A stretch of DNA of 64,000 bases from Desulfovulcanus ferrireducens. GTDB lineage: Bacteria; Desulfobacterota; Desulfovibrionia; Desulfovibrionales; Desulfonatronovibrionaceae. The stretch covers positions 47,645 through 111,644 of the forward strand of contig NZ_JAGUQP010000003.1 in NCBI RefSeq assembly GCF_018704065.1. The letters are read 5' to 3'. The translations under genes were made by a program, and so were the position numbers. Positions 56,209 through 64,000 of this stretch are shown piece by piece (the first letter of the stretch is position 1; the number at the start of each line of letters is the position of its first letter). Under the pieces are notes generated by a model. That model saw nothing but the letters and a program-made list of their open reading frames with translations, ran no database searches and was not told where the DNA came from.

Positions 56209-57670
56209 CAATTATCTCCTCCACCACACGCACATCGTGAAAAGGAATTTTTTTACCCTTTATTTCCTGATAGTCTTCATGCCCTTTGCCAGCTATAAGC
56301 AAAACGTCGCCCTTTTCCATTCTAGAAATGGCCAATTTTATGGCCTTTTTCCGGTCTGGCTCAATTTCTATCTCTACTCTTCCCTTTATTCCCGGCAAAA
56401 TATCCTTGATTATTGCCTCTGGTTCTTCATTCCTGGGATTGTCTGAAGTAATTATAGCTAGATCCGCATACCTGGCTACTGCCTGACCCATAAGCGGTCT
56501 TTTAGCCTTGTCCCTGTTTCCACCGCAGCCGAAAAGTACTATAAACCGATCAAAATCTATGTTTTTCAAAGTCTTGCACACATTTTCCAAGGCATCCGGG
56601 GTGTGGGCATAATCTACAAAGATATTGAGTCCTTTTTTATTACCTACCCGCTGCAAACGGCCCGGAACACCTTGAAAGTCCTCAAGGACCTTTAATTCCA
56701 TCTCCCCCATGCCCAGCTTTAAACCGACGCCTAACGCAGCCAGTAGGTTGAAGGCGTTAAACCGGCCAACGAGAGAAGATGACATGGACCACTGTTTGTT
56801 GTGAAACTTGCATTCAAGCCTTAAGCCCTGCCGACTTTCTATAACGGACGCAGCAATGAGATCATTGTCTTCTCCCAGACCATAACAGAGAGGATCCAAC
56901 GCTGTTTTTTTTAATCTTTGTCCGAACTTGTCATCACCATTAATAATGGCCTTTGGTTTCCTGTTTTGTTTGGGAGTGAACAATTTTGCTTTGGCCTGAA
57001 AATAATTTTCCAGGTTTAGATGGTAATCCAGATGATCCTGAGTTAAATTGGTAAAAACAGCATAATCAAAGCAAATCCCAGCCACCCTGTCCTGGTCCAG
57101 GGCATGAGACGAAACCTCCATACATATCCAGTCCACACCATCTTTATCCATTTGGGCCAAAAGGTGATGGAGGCGCAGGCAATCAGGAGTGGTCATATCG
57201 GCCGGATACTCTTTCCCCCCCCACCTATAGTTTACAGTACCTATCACCCCAACTTTGAATCCATTTCCGGTCAGTAAATGTTCTAGTAGATAAGTAGTTG
57301 TTGTCTTGCCGTTGGTCCCGGTGATGCCGATAACCCTCGCCCGAAGCGCTTCAGTGCCAAAATAAGCTCCGGCCAGCACCCCCAGAGCTTGTGCCGGATT
57401 AGGATGGATAACTATTTTTTCCCGAACATCTAACAACCCCTGAGGCACATGTCTGGTAACAACATAAGCTGCCCCTCTTTCCAATGCCTGGGGAATATAC
57501 TCTGCCCCATCCACTCTGGTGCCGGGCAAGGCCACAAAAATATCACCGTGCTCAACTTTTCCTGAATGGGTGCATACAGGAGTCCCGGTTCTGGCCAGGT
57601 TAAGAAGTTTTGCCCATAATCCCGTATCTCCGGCAGCATTAGATATTTTTCTATTTTCCCAAGTCATCAT
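56192..57670 (-). CDS. murE: UDP-MurNAc-L-alanyl-D-glutamate--2,6-diaminopimelate ligase
   Basis: Mur ligase adding the third residue; 492 residues. ATP motif ITGTNGKTTTTYLL. The specificity motif near residue 409 is DNPR, which marks meso-diaminopimelate as substrate, in line with a Gram-negative wall. Starts 4 bp after the end of the penicillin-binding protein gene and overlaps murF. Confidence 0.96.
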   Translation of the reverse strand: MMTWENRKISNAAGDTGLWAKLLNLARTGTPVCTHSGKVEHGDIFVALPGTRVDGAEYIPQALERGAAYVVTRHVPQGLLDVREKIVIHPNPAQALGVLAGAYFGTEALRARVIGITGTNGKTTTTYLLEHLLTGNGFKVGVIGTVNYRWGGKEYPADMTTPDCLRLHHLLAQMDKDGVDWICMEVSSHALDQDRVAGICFDYAVFTNLTQDHLDYHLNLENYFQAKAKLFTPKQNRKPKAIINGDDKFGQRLKKTALDPLCYGLGEDNDLIAASVIESRQGLRLECKFHNKQWSMSSSLVGRFNAFNLLAALGVGLKLGMGEMELKVLEDFQGVPGRLQRVGNKKGLNIFVDYAHTPDALENVCKTLKNIDFDRFIVLFGCGGNRDKAKRPLMGQAVARYADLAIITSDNPRNEEPEAIIKDILPGIKGRVEIEIEPDRKKAIKLAISRMEKGDVLLIAGKGHEDYQEIKGKKIPFHDVRVVEEIIDAFDY

Positions 57671-57674
57671 CTTC

Positions 57675-59636
57675 TCAACTACTTAACTCTGGCTCTGTGA
57701 GCCATAATTTAATACTTTTGTCTGCTGGCCATTTACTCCCGGGCCGGGGCTTCTGTTTTTTGACCACCATTCCCTGCCCAATCAGTTCTGGAACAATCCC
57801 CAGTTCCAGTAAAGTTTGTAAGGCCTTGCGCAAGGATACGCCCTGAAAATCCGGAACATTAGCTGCATCAACAGCGCCAGCCGTTTTGATGACATTACCT
57901 TCTGATTTTACCTTGACCCTGACTAACTCGTGGCGTTGTTTATCACGTTCCACAGGCTGCACCTTCGGATAATCATTATATAAAGACAAAAGTTCCATAC
58001 CAACCTTTTTTGCTGCTGGTGCAGCCACCACTCCTCCATAGTGTTGGGGATGGGGCTCATCGACAATTACCAAAACCAAATATTTTGGGTTTAAAGCCGG
58101 GAACAGGCTTACAAATGAAGCCACATATTTATCACCATAACCTCCTGTTTTCATGGCCTTTTGGGCGGTTCCTGTTTTCCCACCGACTTCGATCCCCGAT
58201 ATACGACCCTGTTTACCTGTCCCGTCTTCTTCCACCACTTCCCGAAGCATAGAAAGAACCAACCGAGCCACTTTCTTTGGAAACACTCTATAGCCGGATA
58301 ATTTCTCCTGCTTGGGTCTACTGACTAATTTAAGTGGCTCAAATACTCCCTCTTTGGCCAGACAGAGATAAGCCTGGGCCAAGTGCAAAGGGGTTATGGC
58401 CAGCCCCTGTCCGAAAGAAGCCGCTGCCAGATCGATTTTATTCCATTTATGGTAAGGACGAATCAGTCCTTTGCTACGCCCGGGAAAAGGAAGTTCAACA
58501 GCCCGGCCAAAACCTAATCTCTGCAAATAGTTAAAATACGTCTCCTCCCCCAGATCCAGACCAATCTTGGCTGCACCAATATTACTGGAATACCTGATAA
58601 TCCTGTTTACAGAGAGCCACCCGTATTTATGAGTGTCATTTATTTCACTATTACCAATACGCCAACGGCCATTTTCACAAAAATAAATGGATTTCTTCGT
58701 ACAAACTCCCTCGGTTAGCGCTGCTGCCACTAAAAATGGCTTGATGGTTGATCCGGGTTCAAGGAGATCTAAAATAGCTCTATTGCGCCAGATACTTGGA
58801 CTTGAATTTCGAAAATTATTAGGATTAAAAAAAGGATATGAAGCTAGTGCTAAAATCTCTCCTGAAGGCACATGGACCACTACGCAGACCCCACTGCGAC
58901 CTGAAAACCTTTGTACCGCCTCAGCTAATGCATCTTCAGCTGCCAGTTGAACGCGGGCATCTATTGTCAGGTAAAGGTCATGACCACTTAAAGTTTGCAG
59001 AGTCGCGCTGGCGCTACCCGGAGCCATTCTCCTGCCCGCAGCATCCTTTAAAAGAACAATTTTCTTTTCAGTTCCTCCTAAATACCCGTCGAAAAATCTT
59101 TCCAACCCTTCCAGGCCATGTCCGTCAGTACCTACAAAGCCCAATACCTGGCCTAACAAATGGCCCTGAGGATAAACGCGCTTATACTCATTGACTAAGT
59201 AAATACCCTTTAAATTAGCCCGGCGAATTAACTTAGCTTTACGATCACTGATTTTCCGAGTCAGCCAAACAAAACTCTTTTTCTGACGCAAAATCCGAAC
59301 AAGTTTTGTTCTCTTTATATTTAAAATCTTACTTAATTTTTTGGAAGCCAGCTTATAGTCATTTATTTCCAATGGATTAGCATATACAGATTTACTTAAT
59401 ACACTCTGGGCCAAAACCAGGCCATTACGGTCAAAAATCTCTCCCCTTTTGCCCTGAATCTTTTCTCGACACCAGTATTGGTTTTCTGCCAGCCGGGCCA
59501 GCTTAGGACCTTCAACTATCTGCACCCAGTAGGCCCTGGCCCATAGACCCATCCATAAGCCGATAAAAACCAGGCCCATGAAAATAATCTTGAACCTGGA
59601 CCAGTCTTTTGTCTTCAGCCCCCGCTTTCTACTCAT
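57675..59636 (-). CDS. ftsI: Division-specific transpeptidase FtsI (penicillin-binding protein) with PASTA domain
   Basis: A 653-residue class B PBP: short cytoplasmic part, membrane helix (about 15-35), dimerisation domain, and transpeptidase domain with SxxK (GSTIKPF), SxN (YSSNIGAAK) and KTG (VGGKTGTAQ). A single PASTA domain sits at the C-terminus (about 580-650, VPDFQGVSLRKALQTLL), a feature shared by many sulfate reducers but not by E. coli FtsI. Overlaps ftsL by 8 bp. Confidence 0.95.
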   Translation of the reverse strand: MSRKRGLKTKDWSRFKIIFMGLVFIGLWMGLWARAYWVQIVEGPKLARLAENQYWCREKIQGKRGEIFDRNGLVLAQSVLSKSVYANPLEINDYKLASKKLSKILNIKRTKLVRILRQKKSFVWLTRKISDRKAKLIRRANLKGIYLVNEYKRVYPQGHLLGQVLGFVGTDGHGLEGLERFFDGYLGGTEKKIVLLKDAAGRRMAPGSASATLQTLSGHDLYLTIDARVQLAAEDALAEAVQRFSGRSGVCVVVHVPSGEILALASYPFFNPNNFRNSSPSIWRNRAILDLLEPGSTIKPFLVAAALTEGVCTKKSIYFCENGRWRIGNSEINDTHKYGWLSVNRIIRYSSNIGAAKIGLDLGEETYFNYLQRLGFGRAVELPFPGRSKGLIRPYHKWNKIDLAAASFGQGLAITPLHLAQAYLCLAKEGVFEPLKLVSRPKQEKLSGYRVFPKKVARLVLSMLREVVEEDGTGKQGRISGIEVGGKTGTAQKAMKTGGYGDKYVASFVSLFPALNPKYLVLVIVDEPHPQHYGGVVAAPAAKKVGMELLSLYNDYPKVQPVERDKQRHELVRVKVKSEGNVIKTAGAVDAANVPDFQGVSLRKALQTLLELGIVPELIGQGMVVKKQKPRPGSKWPADKSIKLWLTEPELSS

Positions 59637-59916
59637 GATCCAACCTTCTCACCCTGTCTGCACCAGGGGGAGAAAATCCCAACTCTTCAGCTAATCTCTT
59701 CAATCTATATGGAGAGAGGAGATTATTTTTTTCCACCAAAAGCTTGGATTTAAGTTCCAAGTTGGCCGCATATTCTTTTTGCAACTTTTTTAAATCATAT
59801 GCCAAATCTACCTTTTCAATACTTACCCATACCTTGATGAGGCTCATGAATATGGTTATTAAAAAAAACACTAACAAGCCCAATACTTTTCTTTTTGTTA
59901 AACCCAACATAATCAA
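59629..59916 (-). CDS. ftsL: FtsL-like cell division protein
   Basis: A 95-residue bitopic membrane protein with one helix (about 8-30) and a following coiled coil (YDLKKLQKEYAANLELKSK). The sequence is poorly conserved in general, so the name rests mainly on topology and on its position between rsmH and ftsI. It overlaps rsmH by 4 bp and ftsI by 8 bp. Confidence 0.8.
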   Translation of the reverse strand: MIMLGLTKRKVLGLLVFFLITIFMSLIKVWVSIEKVDLAYDLKKLQKEYAANLELKSKLLVEKNNLLSPYRLKRLAEELGFSPPGADRVRRLDHE

Positions 59917-60851
59917 CCGACTCGCTCAGCCACCCTTAATTTTGCACTCCTGCTTCTTGGATTTCGCTCAATTTCCTCTTCATCCGGGGTAATAGGCTTT
60001 TTGGTCAAGATATGTAGTGTTTTTTGATGGTTACAATCACAAATCATCTTTTGTGGAGGACAAATACATTCAGCAGACTCTTTTTTAAAAAAAAGTTTGA
60101 CGATTCTGTCTTCCAAAGAGTGGAAAGAGATGATAGCCAGCCTTCCCCCCGGGGTTAAATAGTGAACTATCTTGTCCAGAAATTCCTTAAGCGTATCCAG
60201 CTCTTGGTTGACTACAATTCTTAAAGCCTGAAAAGTTCTGGTAGCTGGATGATTTCTGGCCTTAAGCCGCATTTTCGGCGGGTAAGCATTTTTCACAATT
60301 TCAGCCAATTGAAGGGTGGTTTCTATCTTTTGTTTTGCGCGTGCCGTGACTATGGCCCTTGCAATCCTGCCAGCCAAGGGATCCTGACCATACTTGGCAA
60401 TTATTTCCTTAAGCATTTGCACTGAGTAATTATTGACTATATTTTTGGCAGGGATAAAACCCTCTTCTTTTGACATACGCATATCTAAAGGGCCATCGTG
60501 CAGGAAGCTGAACCCCCTCTCCGGAGTTTCAAGCTGCATAGACGACACTCCCAGATCCAACAATGCCCCATCTAGCTTATCCCACCCTATTTCTTTCAAG
60601 GCCCGGTCAAAATCTTTATAAGAAGAAAGAGCTAAAAAAAACCGGCCAGCATATCCAGCAAGTCTTTGTTCTGCAACCTTAAGGGCCTGTTCATCCTGAT
60701 CAATTCCCAGAACCTGAACATTGGCCCCATGGCGCAAAAGAGCTAAAGTGTGTCCCCCCAAACCAAGAGTGCCATCCAGAAGCCTTTTTTTCCTTCCGGG
60801 TTCAAGCCATTTTATGACTTCTTCACGTAACACCGGCTGATGTTCGATCAT
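59913..60851 (-). CDS. rsmH: 16S rRNA (cytosine(1402)-N(4))-methyltransferase
   Basis: S-adenosylmethionine methyltransferase of 312 residues acting on the 30S P-site. The SAM site LLDGTLGLGGHTLALL and the family motif GALLDLGVSSMQLE are plain, as is ISFHSLEDRIVK. Follows mraZ by 12 bp. Confidence 0.96.
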   Translation of the reverse strand: MIEHQPVLREEVIKWLEPGRKKRLLDGTLGLGGHTLALLRHGANVQVLGIDQDEQALKVAEQRLAGYAGRFFLALSSYKDFDRALKEIGWDKLDGALLDLGVSSMQLETPERGFSFLHDGPLDMRMSKEEGFIPAKNIVNNYSVQMLKEIIAKYGQDPLAGRIARAIVTARAKQKIETTLQLAEIVKNAYPPKMRLKARNHPATRTFQALRIVVNQELDTLKEFLDKIVHYLTPGGRLAIISFHSLEDRIVKLFFKKESAECICPPQKMICDCNHQKTLHILTKKPITPDEEEIERNPRSRSAKLRVAERVG

Positions 60852-60863
60852 AATATTTATACT

Positions 60864-61319
60864 CTAAAACCTAAGTTCAAATCCATTTTGAGCCAGGGCG
60901 TCCATAACTCCATCAAAATTTTCTTCCATCTTCTTGCGCCCTGCCTCAAAGCGTTCCATATCCCAAATCTCAAACTTACGACCCACACCAGCCAAGACCA
61001 CATCTTTATTCAATCCGGCATAAGCACGCAGATAAGGTGGAACCAAAATCCGTCCTTGTTTATCCAGGGTAACCTCAGTAGCACCTGAGATAAAAAAACG
61101 ATGAAAATCCCTAAACGTTCTATTGGTCATATTAAGTTGATTGAAACTTTTTTCAATCAACTCCCACTCAGGCAAGGGGTAACCAACCACGCAATCATCA
61201 AAATTTGTGAGCATTAATTTCCCTTCGGGAGACATTTTGATTACCATCTCCCTAAAGTCCGGAGGCAGCATTACCCTGCCTTTACTATCCAGATTTCTAT
61301 GCGTATGCCCACGAAACAT
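60864..61319 (-). CDS. mraZ: Transcriptional regulator MraZ
   Basis: A 151-residue protein with two SpoVT-AbrB-like halves, each with the DxxGR motif (LDSKGRVMLP near residues 10-19 and LDKQGRILVP). MraZ binds direct repeats upstream of its own gene and represses the dcw cluster. Three such repeats lie 13-37 bp upstream of the start codon here. Confidence 0.95.
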   Translation of the reverse strand: MFRGHTHRNLDSKGRVMLPPDFREMVIKMSPEGKLMLTNFDDCVVGYPLPEWELIEKSFNQLNMTNRTFRDFHRFFISGATEVTLDKQGRILVPPYLRAYAGLNKDVVLAGVGRKFEIWDMERFEAGRKKMEENFDGVMDALAQNGFELRF

Positions 61320-61331
61320 TATTTAATGCCC

Positions 61332-61356
61332 ACCACTTTTTACCACCTGTTACCAC
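61332..61356 (-). promoter_or_regulatory. MraZ-binding boxes
   Basis: Three GTGGT pentamers at exactly 10-bp spacing (plus-strand ACCAC at 61332, 61342 and 61352), the arrangement known for MraZ autoregulation. They lie just downstream of the -10 box. Confidence 0.75.
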
Positions 61357-61357
61357 T

Positions 61358-61386
61358 CTATCCCCTATGAAGCAAGAAAAAGTCAA
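61358..61386 (-). promoter_or_regulatory. dcw operon promoter
   Basis: TTGACT, 17-nt spacer, GGATAG on the minus strand. The -10 box is only a partial match, but the position directly before the MraZ boxes supports it. Confidence 0.55.
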
Positions 61387-61482
61387 GGACTAAAAAAAAA
61401 TCTTTAAAACTTTTCCGTTTTCGCTTAGTTTATGCGTTAAATATAGTCGCTTTCCTAAACTTTTAATTTTTGAGAGGTCAAA

Positions 61483-62892
61483 ATGCGCACTAAAATCATT
61501 GCCACTTTAGGGCCGGCCAGCGAAGATGTCCGGATTCTGAAGGGCTTAATTACAAACGGAGTAAGAATTTTCCGTCTCAACTTCTCGCACGGAAGTGCTT
61601 CTGATTTCTTGCCTTTAGTTAGTAAACTAAGGACCTTGGAACAGGAGCTACAAATACACATCACCATCTTACAGGATCTCTCAGGGCCCAAAATCCGTAC
61701 CGGTATTCTTAAAAAATCGCCCTTAACCATAAGTATCGGTCAGGAGATACTTATGGGGCCAAGTGAACTAAACACAAAAGAGCAAGAAAATTTTTTACCA
61801 TTTGAAAATAAAGAAATACTGAAATCCCTATCTCCAGGAGACATTGTCCGCCTAAGCGATGGTGGGCTAAAATTTGAAGTGATTAATAGACAAGGAGAGC
61901 TTGTTAAATTAAAAGCTTTTAACGCTGGCCTGGTTTCATCGCGTAAAGGTGTAAGTTTTCCAGGTAAAAAAACCAGCGTCACGGCACTTACGGAAAAGGA
62001 CCGACAAGATCTAATTAATGGCCTTAAACTGGGCATAGATGCAGTTGCCCTCTCTTTTGTTCAAGGTCCTGAAGACATCGCCAGCGCCAAGGCCGTTATA
62101 GATAAACAGGGCAGATGGGTTCCGGTTATAGCCAAACTCGAAAGACAGGTTGCAGTAGAGCGTCTTCCAGAAATATTAAATATTGCAGATGGCATCATGG
62201 TCGCCAGAGGTGATCTTGGCTTAGAATGCCCTTTGTCCTCTTTACCAACACTACAAAAGAAAATTATCAAGGCATGCAATCAAGCGGCTAAGCCTGTTAT
62301 TGTGGCCACGCAAATGCTTTTGTCTATGGTTACTAACCCCATGCCAACGAGAGCAGAAACAACAGATATTGCCAATGCCATTTTGGATGGAGCTGATTGT
62401 CTCATGCTGTCAGAAGAAACAGCAATTGGAAGGTACCCTGTCGAGGCTGTCGAGTATATGCGTGAGATTGCACTTGAAGCGGAAAAGCTTTTCTTTGAAC
62501 AAAGAACAGGCTCTATAGAGCCTAAACAAAAAGGTGCAGAAAACTTCCTCGCTTATGTTGCCTGTCAACTGGCAGAAAAAATTTCTGCCAAGGCCTTAGT
62601 GGCCCACACAAATTCTGGAGCCACTGCAAGACTAATCAGCGCCGGCAGGCCATCCCAACCTATTTTTGGCCTTACTCCTTCCTCCAATGTTTTAAAGTAT
62701 ATGAATTTCTCTTGGGGGGTAAATCCTATTAAAATAGGTGATGAACCCCATGATCATCTTCAACGAACTCAAAAATTTGTTGAAGAATCGTCAAGTTTCA
62801 ACCCAGGCGATAAAATAGTTATCACTGCAGGACACCCTAAACCAGGTCAAGAAAACTCACCAACAAACCTTCTTAAGATTTATTGCAAATGA
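61483..62892 (+). CDS. pyk: Pyruvate kinase
   Basis: Glycolytic enzyme of 469 residues making ATP and pyruvate from phosphoenolpyruvate. It has KIIATLGPAS, FRLNFSHG, the catalytic IAKLERQVAVE (Lys), VARGDLGLE and ATQMLLSM. It is divergent from mraZ. A GAGAGG site lies 6 nt before the ATG. The stop codon overlaps the start of the next gene. Confidence 0.96.
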   Translation: MRTKIIATLGPASEDVRILKGLITNGVRIFRLNFSHGSASDFLPLVSKLRTLEQELQIHITILQDLSGPKIRTGILKKSPLTISIGQEILMGPSELNTKEQENFLPFENKEILKSLSPGDIVRLSDGGLKFEVINRQGELVKLKAFNAGLVSSRKGVSFPGKKTSVTALTEKDRQDLINGLKLGIDAVALSFVQGPEDIASAKAVIDKQGRWVPVIAKLERQVAVERLPEILNIADGIMVARGDLGLECPLSSLPTLQKKIIKACNQAAKPVIVATQMLLSMVTNPMPTRAETTDIANAILDGADCLMLSEETAIGRYPVEAVEYMREIALEAEKLFFEQRTGSIEPKQKGAENFLAYVACQLAEKISAKALVAHTNSGATARLISAGRPSQPIFGLTPSSNVLKYMNFSWGVNPIKIGDEPHDHLQRTQKFVEESSSFNPGDKIVITAGHPKPGQENSPTNLLKIYCK

Positions 62893-63881
62893 AAAATAAA
62901 AATTTAATTTCTGAAGAACTAAACGAAGAATTTTATCAAATATCATCAGAAATATTGTCCAGTTTTCCCAAATTTAGACTGCCCCTAAATCTCTACATCT
63001 TTAAAGAAGATATTGCTCAACTTGTACCTTATTATAGAGCAATGGAAAGATTGGATAAGAGGAAACAGGAAGAATTGTTTGAACTGAGTAATGAAGGCTA
63101 TATTTTTGTATCCCGCACTGATCATCCCATTTATGCTAAGCACATCAGCAAACAGCTGGACTTGGTTTTAGTTGATAAAAATCTAAAACCCAATGAGATT
63201 GTAGAAGTCTTCAAACAAGCCTTAACCAATAGAGTTGCTGAGTTTTATGACCAACCGGTAAAGCCAACATTAGAGAAGCTGCAATCTGATCTCTTAATCC
63301 TCGTAGAATACCTCTGGAAGGATCAGTTCCAGATAAAAAGCTTCCTCAAAAACTTGCATCATAATTATTCGCTACCAAATATGGCATATAATACAGGAAT
63401 AACCGGTCTGGCACTTTTTATCGAAACCCAGGGCAATAACCTAGCTAAAAAACATCTAGCTCAAATTGGTTTGGGTCTTTTCACATATGATCTAGGACTG
63501 GCGCGCATCCCCAAATTCATTCTAGACAAAAAGGAGAACCTGACCCCTGATGAACAGAGTAAAATCCATAATCATCCGATTAACGGGGCCAAGATCCTTC
63601 GAAAGCTGGATGTAACCCAGTCGGCGACCCTTCAATGCCTCCTTGAACATCATGAGTTTATTGATGGTAGCGGTTACCCCCGTAAACTATCAGGTTCTGA
63701 AATCAGCCTCCAAGGAGGTATCACTTCTTTAGCACATACCTTTAACGAATTACTAATCAAGTCTAATCCCCGAAAGTCAATAAAAGAGACTATTGATCAA
63801 CTCATGTCCATGGAAAATAAGTTCAATCATAATTTAATCGCATCACTATCCAGAATATTTATTTCTGAATTAATGAAATAA
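62889..63881 (+). CDS. Degenerate HD-GYP-type domain protein
   Basis: A 330-residue protein. The N-terminal half (about 1-155) is helical and unassigned. The C-terminal half resembles an HD-GYP phosphodiesterase: HNHPINGAKIL and HHEFIDGSGYP are conserved, but the metal-binding HD(x)GK reads YDLGL, with the histidine and lysine lost, and the usual ADxxDAL motif reads HTFNEL. It is therefore more likely a c-di-GMP-binding or scaffold protein than an active enzyme. The ATG at 62889 overlaps the pyk stop (ATGA) and is preferred to a TTG at 62883. Confidence 0.8.
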   Translation: MKNKNLISEELNEEFYQISSEILSSFPKFRLPLNLYIFKEDIAQLVPYYRAMERLDKRKQEELFELSNEGYIFVSRTDHPIYAKHISKQLDLVLVDKNLKPNEIVEVFKQALTNRVAEFYDQPVKPTLEKLQSDLLILVEYLWKDQFQIKSFLKNLHHNYSLPNMAYNTGITGLALFIETQGNNLAKKHLAQIGLGLFTYDLGLARIPKFILDKKENLTPDEQSKIHNHPINGAKILRKLDVTQSATLQCLLEHHEFIDGSGYPRKLSGSEISLQGGITSLAHTFNELLIKSNPRKSIKETIDQLMSMENKFNHNLIASLSRIFISELMK

Positions 63882-63928
63882 ATAAAGATAGGATTAAGGA
63901 TTAAGAGGTAAGGGTTAAGCAAGCTGAG
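63882..63928. repeat. Short-period left arm after the HD-GYP-like gene
   Basis: Purine-rich GATTAAGG/GGTTAAG-type units at roughly 8-bp spacing, without a facing right arm before the next repeat. Weak example. Confidence 0.4.
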
Positions 63929-63932
63929 AAGA

Positions 63933-64000
63933 GAGTCCTGAGGCCAAACCCCATTTTGACTACCAGATTAGAAATCCTGGTTTCTTGAAAGCATTGCAAA
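63933..64000 (+). repeat. Left end of a type-B foldback element (cut by window edge)
   Basis: Begins GAGTCCTGAGGCCAAACCCC and continues with the same TACCAGATTAGAAATCCTGG and TTTCTTGAAAGCATTGCAAA stretches as 41589-41660. The remainder lies beyond the window. Confidence 0.85.

Overview
The window is a contiguous stretch of a Gram-negative, probably anaerobic, chromosome of moderate to low GC (by eye). The best fit is a member of the Desulfobacterota close to the Desulfovibrionales. The reasons are an outer-membrane porin of the homotrimeric Desulfovibrio type, the gene order rpmB / DUF177-rpmF-plsX-fabH-fabG-acpP-fabF-glyA-dCMP deaminase-ribD, meso-diaminopimelate-type MurE, giant CoA-dehydratase-activase fusion proteins and an ECF nickel transporter of the NikKMLQO layout. 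The assignment rests on family recognition, not on a database search.

Layout. 1-8.7 kb (minus strand) is one lipid and one-carbon operon ending in a ribD cut by the window edge. rpmB runs divergently at 8.87 kb. 9.1-11.5 kb is an accessory zone: a small zinc-ribbon gene with an in-frame TGA, a hicBA toxin-antitoxin pair, a Tim44-like membrane protein and several mobile repeat elements. 11.5-15.2 kb is nikKMLQO (minus). 15.4-19.6 kb (plus) holds a macro-domain hydrolase, the HslVU protease and a major porin. 20-26 kb holds a B12-type radical SAM/TPR protein and a 1398-residue activase fusion. 26.4-33 kb is a TetR-controlled TolC/MFP/RND efflux operon. 33.2-39.9 kb holds a membrane-HD protein overlapping a second, 1485-residue activase fusion, and a Pro/Cys/Trp-free helical protein. 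40-43.6 kb holds a PaaI-type thioesterase, a membrane protein of unknown function and a radical SAM protein. 43.7-61.3 kb (minus) is the dcw cell-wall and division cluster from mraZ to ftsZ, with MraZ boxes at its promoter. Divergent to it are pyk and a degenerate HD-GYP protein.

The most unusual content is between genes. Many gaps carry short palindromic arrays built of degenerate units repeated at exactly 8 bp (some at 7 bp). A GTT-phased left arm faces an AAC-phased right arm, and the arrays often begin inside the stop codon of the flanking gene. These arrays are themselves targets of non-autonomous foldback elements: a 295-bp element present twice with 8-bp target duplications (once inside the dcw operon), a related family with different ends present at least five times, and a 119-bp element with a 6-bp duplication. 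One copy has replaced the C-terminus of a radical SAM protein, and the pre-insertion reading frame can be reconstructed from the flanks.

No tRNA, rRNA, CRISPR array, transposase or phage gene was recognised. All product names come from reading motifs and family resemblance; no alignment or search was run.
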